Source of the DNA: an uncultured Collinsella sp.
GTDB taxonomy: Bacteria; Actinomycetota; Coriobacteriia; Coriobacteriales; Coriobacteriaceae
DNA length: 64,000 bases
NCBI GenBank assembly: GCA_959019945.1
Contig: CAUEQD010000005.1
Span: 62,001-126,000 of the forward strand
Direction of reading: 5' to 3'
Shown in pieces: positions 33,754-41,932 of the stretch. The notes beneath the pieces were generated by a model. It was not told the origin of the DNA. It saw only the letters and a list, made by a program, of their open reading frames with translations, and searched no databases. How positions within the stretch are numbered: the stretch's first letter is position 1; each line of letters starts with the position of its first letter. A program made the translations under genes and the position numbers.

Positions 33754-34650
33754 CTATATGTGCTGACGAATCACGTCGATATAGGCTTGGCCGTAGCGCG
33801 TAAGCGTCGTGTTCTTGCGCGTGATGATGCCGATCTCCATGTACTCGTCTACATCGAGCGGAATCGAGATGATGCCGGGCCCGTTGAGCTCGTGACTGAT
33901 CACGCCTGAGCATACCGTGTAGCCGTTGAGGCCCATGACCAGGTTGAACAACGTCGCACGGTCACGCACGCGGATATTCTTGCGGCGCTCAAAGGTCGAG
34001 GTCAGCTCCTCAGAATAGTAGAACGAGTTATAGCTGCCCTGCTCATAGGACAAAAACGGGTAGTCTTCCAAGTCCTCGAGCGTCACGCTGGAGCGGCCAG
34101 CCAGCGGATGGTCTGCACACACAAAGACGTGCGGCGTGGCGCAGAAGAGCCCTTCGAACACGAGCTCGTTGGCCGCCAGCATGCGCTCGATGACCTCGCG
34201 ATTGTGCTCCGACAGATACAGGATGCCGAGCTCGCTTTTCATGTGCGCGACGTCCTCGATAATCTCGTGGGTTTGCTCCTCGCGCAGGGTAAAGTCGTAG
34301 CGCGCGGCATCGAACTCACGGATCACATCGACAAACGCATTAACGGCAAAGGAATAATGCTGGCAGCTCACACTAAAGTGCGGCACCTGCTCGGATGCGC
34401 CCTTGTACTTGCTCTCGAGCAGGTCGGCCTGGTCGAGTACCTGGCGCGCATAGCCCAAGAAGGTCTCACCTTCCTCGGACACAACGACGCCCTTGTTAGT
34501 GCGCTCAAAGATGTGCACGCCCATCTCGTTTTCGAGATCGCGAATCGATGCGGTAATCGAAGGCTGCGACACAAAGAGCCGGCGCGAGGCCTCGGTGATG
34601 CTGCCACATTCGGCAACTTTGACGACATATCTGAGCTGCTGGAGCTTCAT
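33754..34650 (-). CDS. LysR-family regulator of the MtaR/CmbR (sulfur amino acid) type
   Basis: The 298-residue protein starts M-K-L-Q-Q-L-R-Y-V-V-K-V-A-E-C-G-S and continues with V-S-Q-P-S-I-T-A-S-I-R-D-L-E-N-E-M-G, as in streptococcal MtaR and lactococcal CmbR/FhuR. The effector domain follows. ATG 34650 has AGGGAGG before it, 10 nt after the HAD gene, so both are one operon. It probably controls the methionine synthase homologue downstream. The effector (homocysteine or O-acetylserine in relatives) is inference. Confidence 0.82.
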   Translation of the reverse strand: MKLQQLRYVVKVAECGSITEASRRLFVSQPSITASIRDLENEMGVHIFERTNKGVVVSEEGETFLGYARQVLDQADLLESKYKGASEQVPHFSVSCQHYSFAVNAFVDVIREFDAARYDFTLREEQTHEIIEDVAHMKSELGILYLSEHNREVIERMLAANELVFEGLFCATPHVFVCADHPLAGRSSVTLEDLEDYPFLSYEQGSYNSFYYSEELTSTFERRKNIRVRDRATLFNLVMGLNGYTVCSGVISHELNGPGIISIPLDVDEYMEIGIITRKNTTLTRYGQAYIDVIRQHI

Positions 34651-34660
34651 GATGGCCTCC

Positions 34661-35569
34661 CTAGACGTCCGCGATACCCGAACCCACCGCATCCATCTGA
34701 CGCATAAAAGGCGGCATCTCCCCCGTCGCGGCGCAGGCGGCAATCTGATGCAGAGCCCCGGCAACCGCATCGTCTGCCGCAGCGCCGATATGCCAGCGCG
34801 CGGCAGCAGTGACGGCCTCGTTGGCATTGGCGACTGCAACGGAGTTGGGAACGGCACCGATCATGGGCAGATCGTTATCGGAATCGCCAAATACGGCCAC
34901 CTCATCGGGCGTCAGGCCCAAAGCGCGCGCCAGCTCCAGCGCAGCGCAGCCCTTGTCCCAACCGGCCGGGAGAATATCGAATAGGCGCACGCGGTTGTTG
35001 GGAAATACAAGCGAGAGCTCCGGCACCTCAGCGGCAATGCGCTCGCGCAGCTCAGCGAGCTCTTCGCGCGAGCGGGCGCTCCAGATATTCGCCTTGTATA
35101 CCGGGGCATCATCGACAACAGGACGGCACGGGGCCTCTTCGCCTTTGAGCCACGCGTTGCCGCCCGACTCCATGGCGCGACGAACGCGCTCGGGATCGCT
35201 CGTCACGCAATAGGCATCGTTGCCCCAAAAGTCATCACCCAGGCTGTAGACCTTCAGGTACGTATCGTCGGTCTCCTGCTCCAAGTAGTCAGCCAAGCGC
35301 ATAAGGGCGGCGTTGTCGGTCGCATGCGAGGCTACCGCCTCACCGTCCACAAACATGACCTGGCCGTTACAGAACGCGCCAGTCGAGAAGCACTCGGAAC
35401 GATTTTTGAACATCCAGCCCATCGCGGACGGCTGACGGCCCGAAACCGGGCCAAAGTGCAGACCCGCCGCCCGCATGGCATGAATGCCCTCGATGGCGTA
35501 GTCGCTAGCGCCGTCATGCCCGGCTGGAATCAGCGTATCGTCTATATCGGTTAGCACAAGTTTGATCAT
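34661..35569 (-). CDS. HAD-superfamily hydrolase, Cof type
   Basis: The 302-residue protein has HAD motif I in L-T-D-I-D-D-T-L at the N-terminus, motif II S/T in P-V-S-G-R, the motif III Lys in W-D-K-G and motif IV in F-G-D-S-D-N-D-L. A large C2 cap between motifs II and III places it in the Cof group of sugar-phosphate phosphatases. It is co-transcribed with the LysR gene 10 nt downstream. The substrate is unknown. Confidence 0.87.
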   Translation of the reverse strand: MIKLVLTDIDDTLIPAGHDGASDYAIEGIHAMRAAGLHFGPVSGRQPSAMGWMFKNRSECFSTGAFCNGQVMFVDGEAVASHATDNAALMRLADYLEQETDDTYLKVYSLGDDFWGNDAYCVTSDPERVRRAMESGGNAWLKGEEAPCRPVVDDAPVYKANIWSARSREELAELRERIAAEVPELSLVFPNNRVRLFDILPAGWDKGCAALELARALGLTPDEVAVFGDSDNDLPMIGAVPNSVAVANANEAVTAAARWHIGAAADDAVAGALHQIAACAATGEMPPFMRQMDAVGSGIADV

Positions 35570-35607
35570 AGAGTCCCCCAGTCGTTTTCACCCTAACCAT
35601 TGTAACG

Positions 35608-35710
35608 ACCTGCCAATAAGAGACAGGTTTATTTTGGCTGGTTTTATCTGGGAAAATGCAGCGCCCCAGTTGCCACCTGCCAAAATAAACCTGTCCCTTT
35701 TTGGCAGGTG
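35608..35710. repeat. Dispersed repeat, module C copy 2, nested palindrome
   Basis: GACAGGTTTATTTTGGC (35622-35638) and GCCAAAATAAACCTGTC (35679-35695) form a perfect 17-bp inverted repeat. An outer pair ACCTGCCAA / TTGGCAGGT flanks it (35608-35616 and 35702-35710). The right half matches the modules at 7073-7125 and 55019-55068. It sits between the HAD gene start and the TPP riboswitch. Confidence 0.75.
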
Positions 35711-35735
35711 CGCTAGTATAGGGAACAACAGATTC

Positions 35736-35830
35736 GATGCGGGAGTGCCGGCGGTGCAAACCACAAGGCTGAGAGGGCGTGGGGCCCAATCCTTTGAACC
35801 TGTCAGTTAATGCTGGCGTAGGGAGCATGC
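35736..35830 (+). promoter_or_regulatory. TPP riboswitch (THI element)
   Basis: The conserved core is present in order: GGGAGTGCC, GGCTGAGAGGG, then CCTTTGAACCTGTC, then TTAATGCTGGCGTAGGGA. These are the pyrimidine- and pyrophosphate-sensing helices of the THI box. It precedes thiM and is followed directly by an intrinsic terminator, so it likely works by transcription attenuation when thiamine pyrophosphate is abundant. Confidence 0.95.
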
Positions 35831-35840
35831 CGCCTTTACA

Positions 35841-35870
35841 GGGGCGCTGTCTATGCACAGCGCCCCTTTT
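35841..35870 (+). terminator. Attenuator terminator of the TPP riboswitch
   Basis: GGGGCGCTGT and ACAGCGCCCC pair over 10 bp around CTATGC and are followed by TTTT at 35867-35870. It sits 23 bp before the thiM start. Confidence 0.9.
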
Positions 35871-35892
35871 CTATGCCAGGGAGGCATGTGCA

Positions 35893-36732
35893 GTGATTGA
35901 TTCGGAACAGCTTAAGCAGCATATGGTCAAGGCCGTGGAGGAGATTCGCGCCACCAATCCGATGGCCGGCTCCATCACCAACACGGTGACGATCGACTTT
36001 GTCGCCAACGCACAGCTCGCCGTGGGCGGATCGGCCGCCATGGTCTATCTGCCCGACGAAGGCGAGGCACTCGTTGCCGGCGGCGGCGCCATCTATCTCA
36101 ATATGGGCACGCTCTTCCCCATCTACGAGCAGACGATTCCCCGAGCGGCCAAGGCGGCACACGACGCCGGCAAGCCCTGGGTGCTCGATCCGGTGGGCCT
36201 GGGCATCGGTAGCCTGCGCACCCAGCTGGTAAACGAGCTCAAGCAGTACAAGCCCGCCATCGTGCGCGGCAATGCCTCCGAGATCATTGCGCTCGCCGGC
36301 CTGTGGGGTCTTGAGGGCGAGGCGGCCGATCTGAGCCGCGTACGCGGCGTCGATACCACCGACACGGTCGACGCCGCCCGCGATGCCGCCGTGGCGCTCG
36401 CCCGCTACACCGGCGGCGCCGTGGTCGTCTCGGGCGAAGTCGACCTGATTACCGACGGCACGACCGTGGCCAAGTCCCACGGCGGCAGCCCGCTCATGTC
36501 CAAGATCACCGGCTGCGGCTGCTCGCAGGGCGGCGTGCTGGCCGTGTACGCCTGCGCCGCCGACCCGTTTACGGCAGCCGTCTGCGGCACCGCCGTCTAC
36601 AACGTTGCCGGCACGCGTGCCGCCGCCGTCGCCGATGCCCCGGCAAGCTTTAAGGTTGCCTTTATCGACGAGCTCTACCGCGCGACCGCCCAGGACATCG
36701 CCGATAACCGACTCGAGCTCGAGGAGGCATAA
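35893..36732 (+). CDS. thiM: Hydroxyethylthiazole kinase ThiM
   Basis: The 279-residue cytoplasmic kinase phosphorylates the thiazole alcohol for salvage. It has T-N-x-V-T-I-D-F-V-A-N near the N-terminus, the W-V-L-D-P-V-G-L-G and R-G-N-A-S-E-I segments and the catalytic K-I-T-G-C-G-C. The start is GTG 35893 with GGGAGG 8 bp upstream; a longer open frame from 35779 runs through the riboswitch and is not real. First gene of the thiM-thiamine binding-thiE operon under the TPP riboswitch. Confidence 0.95.
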   Translation: MIDSEQLKQHMVKAVEEIRATNPMAGSITNTVTIDFVANAQLAVGGSAAMVYLPDEGEALVAGGGAIYLNMGTLFPIYEQTIPRAAKAAHDAGKPWVLDPVGLGIGSLRTQLVNELKQYKPAIVRGNASEIIALAGLWGLEGEAADLSRVRGVDTTDTVDAARDAAVALARYTGGAVVVSGEVDLITDGTTVAKSHGGSPLMSKITGCGCSQGGVLAVYACAADPFTAAVCGTAVYNVAGTRAAAVADAPASFKVAFIDELYRATAQDIADNRLELEEA

Positions 36733-36735
36733 GCC

Positions 36736-37077
36736 ATGTCCGAGCCCGTAACCAATACCGGCATGAACACACTCGTCGCCGTGGCCATCGCCCCATGCGG
36801 CACCGGCGATGAGCTGTCCGCCGAGGTCGCCGAGGTCGTGCGCGTCATTCGCGAGAGCGGCCTTCCCAACCGCACCACCTCGATGTTCACCGAGATCGAG
36901 GGCAACTGGGACGAGGTCATGCAGGTCGTGCGCGACGCAACCTTTGTGTTGGCGAGCAAGGGTATCCGCACCGAAGTCGTGCTCAAAGCCGATATTCGGC
37001 CCGGATTTACCGACACCATGACCGGCAAGCTCGAGCGCATGGAAGCGCAGATCAAAAAGCAGGAGGAAGCACGATGA
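36736..37077 (+). CDS. Thiamine-binding protein (MTH1187/YkoF-like, Thiamine_BP)
   Basis: The 113-residue protein starts its fold with M-N-T-L-V-A-V-A-I-A-P-C-G-T-G at residue 10 and has T-S-M-F-T-E-I-E-G and V-L-K-A-D-I-R of the thiamine-binding family (Pfam Thiamine_BP). Relatives bind thiamine or HMP and may deliver it to enzymes or transporters. GGAGG is 8 bp before ATG 36736. The stop overlaps the start of thiE by 4 bp (ATGA), so translation is coupled. Confidence 0.88.
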   Translation: MSEPVTNTGMNTLVAVAIAPCGTGDELSAEVAEVVRVIRESGLPNRTTSMFTEIEGNWDEVMQVVRDATFVLASKGIRTEVVLKADIRPGFTDTMTGKLERMEAQIKKQEEAR

Positions 37078-37775
37078 GCATCCGCGACAACCTTGATATC
37101 TCGGCCTATCTGGTACTCGGCCCCGAAAACACGCTCGGGCGCCCCGTGGGCGATGTGGTGGCCCAGGCGCTCGACGCCGGCTTTACCTGCATCCAGGTGC
37201 GCTCCAAGGTGGCAAGTGCCCGCGAGATCATCGCGCTGACCGGCGACGCCGCACAGGCAATCGCGCAGGCCGGCAAGACCGGTCAGGTCGCCCTGCTCAT
37301 CGACGACCGCCTGGACTGCGTGCTTGCTGCACGCGAGCAGGGCATTGCCGTCGACGGCGTGCATGTGGGTCAGAGCGACATTCCCGTCGAGGTCTGCCGC
37401 AAGCTGCTGGGCCCCGACGCCATCGTGGGTCTTTCGGCCCGTTGCGAGGAAATGCTCGAGTACGTCAAGACCGCCGACATGAGCCTGGTCGATTACCTGG
37501 GCATCGGCCCACTCCACGAGACCGAGACCAAGCGCGACTGCGGACGCGCGGCCGACGGCTCTATCATCACCAAGAGCTTTGAGGACCTGGCCGCACTCCA
37601 CGCGGCAAGCCCCGTGCCCATCGTGGTGGGCGGCGGCGTCAAGACGGCCGACTTGCCGCAGCTTAAGGCAACCGGCGTCGATGGCTTCTTTGTGGTGAGC
37701 GCCGTCTGCAGTGCCGACGACCCCCACGCCGCAGCCAAGGAGCTCGTCGACACCTGGCAGCAAGCAGAGGCATAA
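37074..37775 (+). CDS. thiE: Thiamine-phosphate synthase ThiE
   Basis: The 233-residue TIM-barrel enzyme joins HMP-PP and thiazole phosphate to thiamine phosphate. Family segments are F-T-C-I-Q-V-R-S-K, L-L-I-D-D-R-L-D, G-V-H-V-G-Q-S-D, G-L-S-A-R and P-I-V-V-G-G-G-V. It starts within the stop of the thiamine-binding gene. No thiD or thiC is nearby, so the locus is a salvage route in this window. Confidence 0.95.
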   Translation: MSIRDNLDISAYLVLGPENTLGRPVGDVVAQALDAGFTCIQVRSKVASAREIIALTGDAAQAIAQAGKTGQVALLIDDRLDCVLAAREQGIAVDGVHVGQSDIPVEVCRKLLGPDAIVGLSARCEEMLEYVKTADMSLVDYLGIGPLHETETKRDCGRAADGSIITKSFEDLAALHAASPVPIVVGGGVKTADLPQLKATGVDGFFVVSAVCSADDPHAAAKELVDTWQQAEA

Positions 37776-37813
37776 GCCGAGCAGCTGATCCGCAGCCTCA
37801 CATCTTTAGCAAT

Positions 37814-37859
37814 GGAAAGCGCATCCCAGTTTGGACCTCCATTCCGGGATGCGCTTTCC
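37814..37859. terminator. Terminator-like hairpin after thiE
   Basis: GGAAAGCGCATCCC (37814-37827) pairs perfectly over 14 bp with 37846-37859 around an 18-nt loop. A clear T tract is missing. It separates the convergent thiE and patatin genes. Confidence 0.6.
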
Positions 37860-37881
37860 GCCGAGTCCGCGGCAGTTTGCT

Positions 37882-38751
37882 CTACCCCGCTAGGTAGGCC
37901 TCCAACGCCGGCAAAGTCGCCTCCGCATCTCGACGACCGATCTGATAGATGCGCTCGAGCTCATCGGGCTCGCGGCACAGCGACGGCACTTTCACCGATT
38001 CGCTCGGACGCACCACAAAGATTTCGCCGGCAGCCTCGCGACGTGCCAGGTCATCGAGCGTGGCATTGTAAACCTCATGCCGATGCTCAAGCGCTGAGAC
38101 AAACTCCGGATAGTGACGGAACACGCGACGCAGCATGGGCATCACGCTGTTGGGCTGCTTCACAAAGCCCGCCGGCTGCGTGAGTACCACGATATTGCGG
38201 TCATACCCCTGCGCAAACAGCCATGCACTGGGAATAGAATCAGCCACGCCACCATCCAGATACTTATGCCCGTCAATAGCAACGGGACGCGTCGCCACGG
38301 GAATCGCCGACGATGCCCGGATCCACTCGATATCCCGCTCGTCGCCATAAGGCAGGTCATGGTAGACGGCCTTGCCCGTCTCGATATCGGTGCACACGCA
38401 CGTAAACCGCATGGGACAGGCGCGATACGCCTCCAAGTCAATGGGATCGCGCTCGATAGGCACCTCGTGATAGGCAAAATCGGCATTGAACATATCGCCG
38501 GTCCGCAGCCAGCTTGCTACACCCGCATAGCGCTTATCGGCACAATAGGCCTTGTTATAGCGAATGGCACGGCCGATCTGGCGCGATTTAAAATTGTAGC
38601 CAAACGCCGCGCCCGCCGAGACGCCCACCATATGGTCGCAGGTCAAACCGTGCTCCATCCAAACGTCGAGCACGCCCGCCGTATACATACCGCGGTAGCC
38701 GCCTCCCTCGAGCGCGAGCCCCACCGTGCGCGTCATAGTTGGCTGTGCCAT
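37882..38751 (-). CDS. Patatin-like phospholipase
   Basis: The 289-residue protein is a cytoplasmic lipid acyl hydrolase of the YjjU type. It has the oxyanion segment G-G-G-Y-R-G, the nucleophile G-V-S-A-G and the dyad Asp in L-D-G-G-V-A-D-S-I-P. No signal peptide is seen. The start is ATG 38751. It is monocistronic, with a 337-bp gap before the next gene. Confidence 0.9.
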   Translation of the reverse strand: MAQPTMTRTVGLALEGGGYRGMYTAGVLDVWMEHGLTCDHMVGVSAGAAFGYNFKSRQIGRAIRYNKAYCADKRYAGVASWLRTGDMFNADFAYHEVPIERDPIDLEAYRACPMRFTCVCTDIETGKAVYHDLPYGDERDIEWIRASSAIPVATRPVAIDGHKYLDGGVADSIPSAWLFAQGYDRNIVVLTQPAGFVKQPNSVMPMLRRVFRHYPEFVSALEHRHEVYNATLDDLARREAAGEIFVVRPSESVKVPSLCREPDELERIYQIGRRDAEATLPALEAYLAG

Positions 38752-39088
38752 GCGACCATCTCCGTCCCCGCAAATTTAAACGGAACAAGTATACCCATCA
38801 ACATATACCGCCCCAGTCGCATTTTTATCGAACATCGCATCATCGCGCTGCCGTTTGTCGAATAATAGCCACCCACAGCATGTGCACCCCTATATAATTT
38901 TGTACTGTTGTTTATTACTGTTGTTTATACTACTCAGCAGTTATCAACAGCGAACATTAGCCGGCAAAGTAACCCAACAACGCAGCAAGGCGGGGGCCTG
39001 GATACACGCAAAACGCTGAGCAACGACGCGCGTACACGACGAGCTCGCCCGACGCAATCCGCCCCGACTTCAGAAAGCCGCTTAGAAC
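38752..39088. other. Intergenic region before the c-di-GMP gene
   Basis: The 337 bp contain no gene I can support. They are AT-rich to about 38960, then coding-like in composition. The only feature I see is the 13-bp tandem repeat at 38903-38928. Confidence 0.6.
38903..38928. repeat. Tandem 13-bp repeat upstream of the GGDEF/EAL gene
   Basis: TACTGTTGTTTAT occurs twice head to tail without change. It lies about 160 bp before the start codon in the likely promoter region. It may be a regulator site or a slippage-prone tract altering promoter spacing. Confidence 0.6.
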
Positions 39089-41806
39089 ATGGATACTGTC
39101 AGCAATTACACCGAAACGCTCGAAAAGACCGTCCGTGACCTTCTCGAGCGTCAGGAGGATCTGATCAGGACCGCCTTTACCGACCAGCTTACCGGGCTTG
39201 GCAACCGTGGCGGCTTTGCCCGTTCCCTCGAGGAACTCTGGGAGCAGGACACCCCCGTTACCATGGCGTTCATCGATATCGACAATCTCAAGCACTGCAA
39301 CGACGTCTTTGGGCATGACGAGGGCAACCGCTATATCTTGCAGGTAAGCCTCTATCTCAAACTGTATATGAAAGTGGACGAGGCGGCGTTTCGCATAGGC
39401 GGCGACGAGTTTGCCATCCTATCTACGATTGCGACCGAGGACGACCTCGCCGAACGTCTGGAACACTGCCGAACGATCCTGCTCAAAAACAACGATTCCG
39501 AGATGCCCCACTCGTTTAGCTACGGAGTGGCACACGCCGACCCCGCCCTGGGCGAAGCCTCCAATCGCATGACACTCGATGCCGACCATCGCATGTACGA
39601 CTACAAGCTACGTCATGCTATGCACCTCGATCGGCGCAATATCACGCAAGTCCACGCCGACGACTTCGAAATAAGCGATCGTATTTTCGACGCTTTTTCG
39701 ATGCTCAACGAGGGCCGTTATTTCTTTATCGAGAACTTGGACAAGGACCGCACCCTTTGGTCGCAAGGTGCCTTGCGCGATCTCGGTCTTCCTTCGGAGC
39801 ACATAGACAGCTGCCGCGATTTCTGGAAGACGCGCGTCCATCCCGATGACCTCGAGGCCTACGCCAACGACATCAACCAGATCTTTAACGGCTCCAAACA
39901 CCGCCGCGTCATGCAGTACCGCATGCGCAATGCCGCGGGTGACTACGTTCTCTGCCGCGCTCGCGGGTTTCGCATCGACGGCGACGGAAATGTCCCCTCG
40001 CTCTATGTCGGCGAACTCGTCAATCACTCGCTTGCCGAAACCGTCGACGCCGCCACAGGCCTCGGAACGCAGCGCATGCTGGTCAACGCTATCGATGCCT
40101 GCCGTCGCGACCGCTGCGAGACGGGGCTTATAGCGGTGCGCATTCGTGGCACGGCGAATCTCAACGAGCTCTACGGGGCCGAGGCTGTCGACAACATGCT
40201 TGCCGAATACGCAGGCCGCATGCTGTCGATCACCCGCGGCAGAAGCCGGGTCTTCCGTTCACGAAGCGTCCAGTTCGTCGTGCTCAGCAACGATTTGGAC
40301 CATGAGGCATTCGAGCAACTGACCCGCCACCTTAAAGAGGCTGTTTTCGCTCCTGTTCAAATCGCGGGCGACACCATTACTCCCGTCTGCCTTGTCGTCC
40401 CGGCCTTTTACGAGCAGTTAGCCCATCAAGCGACCGCCGTTTTAGGCGAACTCGACCGTCGCCTTCGCACGGCCGGCGGGCTTGTTCCCAACGACAGCCT
40501 CCCCATACCCGAGGCGGAGCGCAAAAGCGCCATCGCCGAACGTATCGACTCGCTCACGGGCCTCTATCGACCCAGCGAGTTTATGCGGCGCGCCAACGCA
40601 TTTCTCGAGGCAAGGCGCGACGGCACCTGGTGCATCGCCACGGTCGACATGGGCCACATGCGCCTGTTTAATGAATGGCACGGCCAGGCCGAGGGCGACC
40701 GCGTACTCGCCGATGTGGGCACGGTCCTCAAGGACATCGAGAATGCCGATATGGGCGTCGCAGGCTACTGGGGCCAAGATGACTTTTGCGCACTCATCCC
40801 CTTTAAGCGCATCACCGTCCATCAAATCTACAACCGCGTTCGCGAGGTCGTAGCCAGGCATGATGACGGCGTAGGTTTTTGGCCGTCCATGGGCATTTAC
40901 CCCATCGACTCCAATGAGGAGATCACCATCGATGCGCAGGCAAAGGCCATGTTTACCAATCGACGCGCCAAAAACGACTTCAAGGAGCGCATTGCTATTT
41001 TCCGCCCCGAAGAATATGAACACGAGATTGCGTTCCACCGCACGCTGACCGAGTTCCAGTACGCGCTCTCAAATGGCCGCATCACGTACTACCTGCAGCC
41101 CCAGGTCGATATGGAAACCGGCGAGATCATTGGCGCCGAGGCACTTACGCGCTGGATTGACAAGGACGGCTCTCTCATTTCGCCCGCAACGTTTATTCCC
41201 GCACTCGAGGAAAGCGGCTTTGTGGTGACGCTCGACAAGTACATTTGGCAGGGTGTCGCCATATGGCTTCGCGAGTGTCTCGATCGCAGTCTTCGCGTGG
41301 TTCCGGTCTCGCTTAATGTGTCTCGCGTGGACATTCTTGCCTGCGACGTTGCCGAGCATATGGGATCGCTCGCCGCCCAATACAACCTGCCGCCCGAGCT
41401 CATGCGCATCGAGATCACCGAGACGGCTTATACGGGAGAGTCCGAAGCCGTGGACAAACTGACAGCCGACTTGCACACCCGCGGCTTCTCGACCTATATG
41501 GACGATTTTGGCACCGGTCAGTCCACGCTCGCGATGCTCAAGAACGTCAACGTCGACGTCATCAAGCTCGACCGCACCTTTGTGCCCACCGACCGCGATC
41601 AAGGCCGCAGCGCGCAGATCGTGTCATCGATGCTCGAGATGGCGCAGTCGCTCCATCTGCCCATTGTAATCGAAGGCGTCGAGACAGATGAGCAGGCGAA
41701 CATGCTACGCCACATGGGCGCCCGCTACGCTCAGGGTTTCCTCTACTACCGCCCCATGCCGGCGAAGGATTTTGAGGCATTGCTCGATGGTGGCAATAAC
41801 AACTGA
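39089..41806 (+). CDS. c-di-GMP turnover protein: GGDEF-PAS-GGDEF(degenerate)x2-EAL
   Basis: The 905-residue soluble protein has, in order, a short N-terminal helix, a GGDEF domain with intact R-I-G-G-D-E-F (104-108), a PAS-like domain (about 205-320), a degenerate GGDEF (about 335-455), another degenerate GGDEF with Y-W-G-Q-D-D-F (about 490-640), and an EAL domain (about 660-900). The EAL domain keeps G-A-E-A-L-T-R-W, S-L-N-V-S-R, E-I-T-E-T, D-D-F-G-T-G, V-I-K-L-D-R and I-E-G-V-E-T, so phosphodiesterase activity is likely. No inhibitory RxxD site precedes the active GGDEF. The start ATG 39089 has only a weak ribosome-binding site. A shorter paralogue follows. Confidence 0.92.
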   Translation: MDTVSNYTETLEKTVRDLLERQEDLIRTAFTDQLTGLGNRGGFARSLEELWEQDTPVTMAFIDIDNLKHCNDVFGHDEGNRYILQVSLYLKLYMKVDEAAFRIGGDEFAILSTIATEDDLAERLEHCRTILLKNNDSEMPHSFSYGVAHADPALGEASNRMTLDADHRMYDYKLRHAMHLDRRNITQVHADDFEISDRIFDAFSMLNEGRYFFIENLDKDRTLWSQGALRDLGLPSEHIDSCRDFWKTRVHPDDLEAYANDINQIFNGSKHRRVMQYRMRNAAGDYVLCRARGFRIDGDGNVPSLYVGELVNHSLAETVDAATGLGTQRMLVNAIDACRRDRCETGLIAVRIRGTANLNELYGAEAVDNMLAEYAGRMLSITRGRSRVFRSRSVQFVVLSNDLDHEAFEQLTRHLKEAVFAPVQIAGDTITPVCLVVPAFYEQLAHQATAVLGELDRRLRTAGGLVPNDSLPIPEAERKSAIAERIDSLTGLYRPSEFMRRANAFLEARRDGTWCIATVDMGHMRLFNEWHGQAEGDRVLADVGTVLKDIENADMGVAGYWGQDDFCALIPFKRITVHQIYNRVREVVARHDDGVGFWPSMGIYPIDSNEEITIDAQAKAMFTNRRAKNDFKERIAIFRPEEYEHEIAFHRTLTEFQYALSNGRITYYLQPQVDMETGEIIGAEALTRWIDKDGSLISPATFIPALEESGFVVTLDKYIWQGVAIWLRECLDRSLRVVPVSLNVSRVDILACDVAEHMGSLAAQYNLPPELMRIEITETAYTGESEAVDKLTADLHTRGFSTYMDDFGTGQSTLAMLKNVNVDVIKLDRTFVPTDRDQGRSAQIVSSMLEMAQSLHLPIVIEGVETDEQANMLRHMGARYAQGFLYYRPMPAKDFEALLDGGNNN

Positions 41807-41868
41807 TACGCTCGCGCGCAAAACGCCACCGCCGAAGGGGGCATTTGTCTCCATTAGCTAACTTATAT

Positions 41869-41896
41869 CCCCAGTTCAAACCGAATTGGGGATATG
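41869..41896. repeat. Hairpin between the two c-di-GMP genes
   Basis: ATATCCCCA and TGGGGATAT are paired across a 14-nt loop, directly before the ribosome-binding site of the next gene. The core resembles the palindrome at 20462-20485. Confidence 0.55.
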
Positions 41897-41932
41897 ATAC
41901 AAACCGTTGTTCCCCCAAGGAGGTTATCCATC

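Noticed and set aside
35779..35892. N-terminal extension of thiM
   Set aside because: It would translate the TPP riboswitch and terminator. GTG 35893 with a good ribosome-binding site is the better start.
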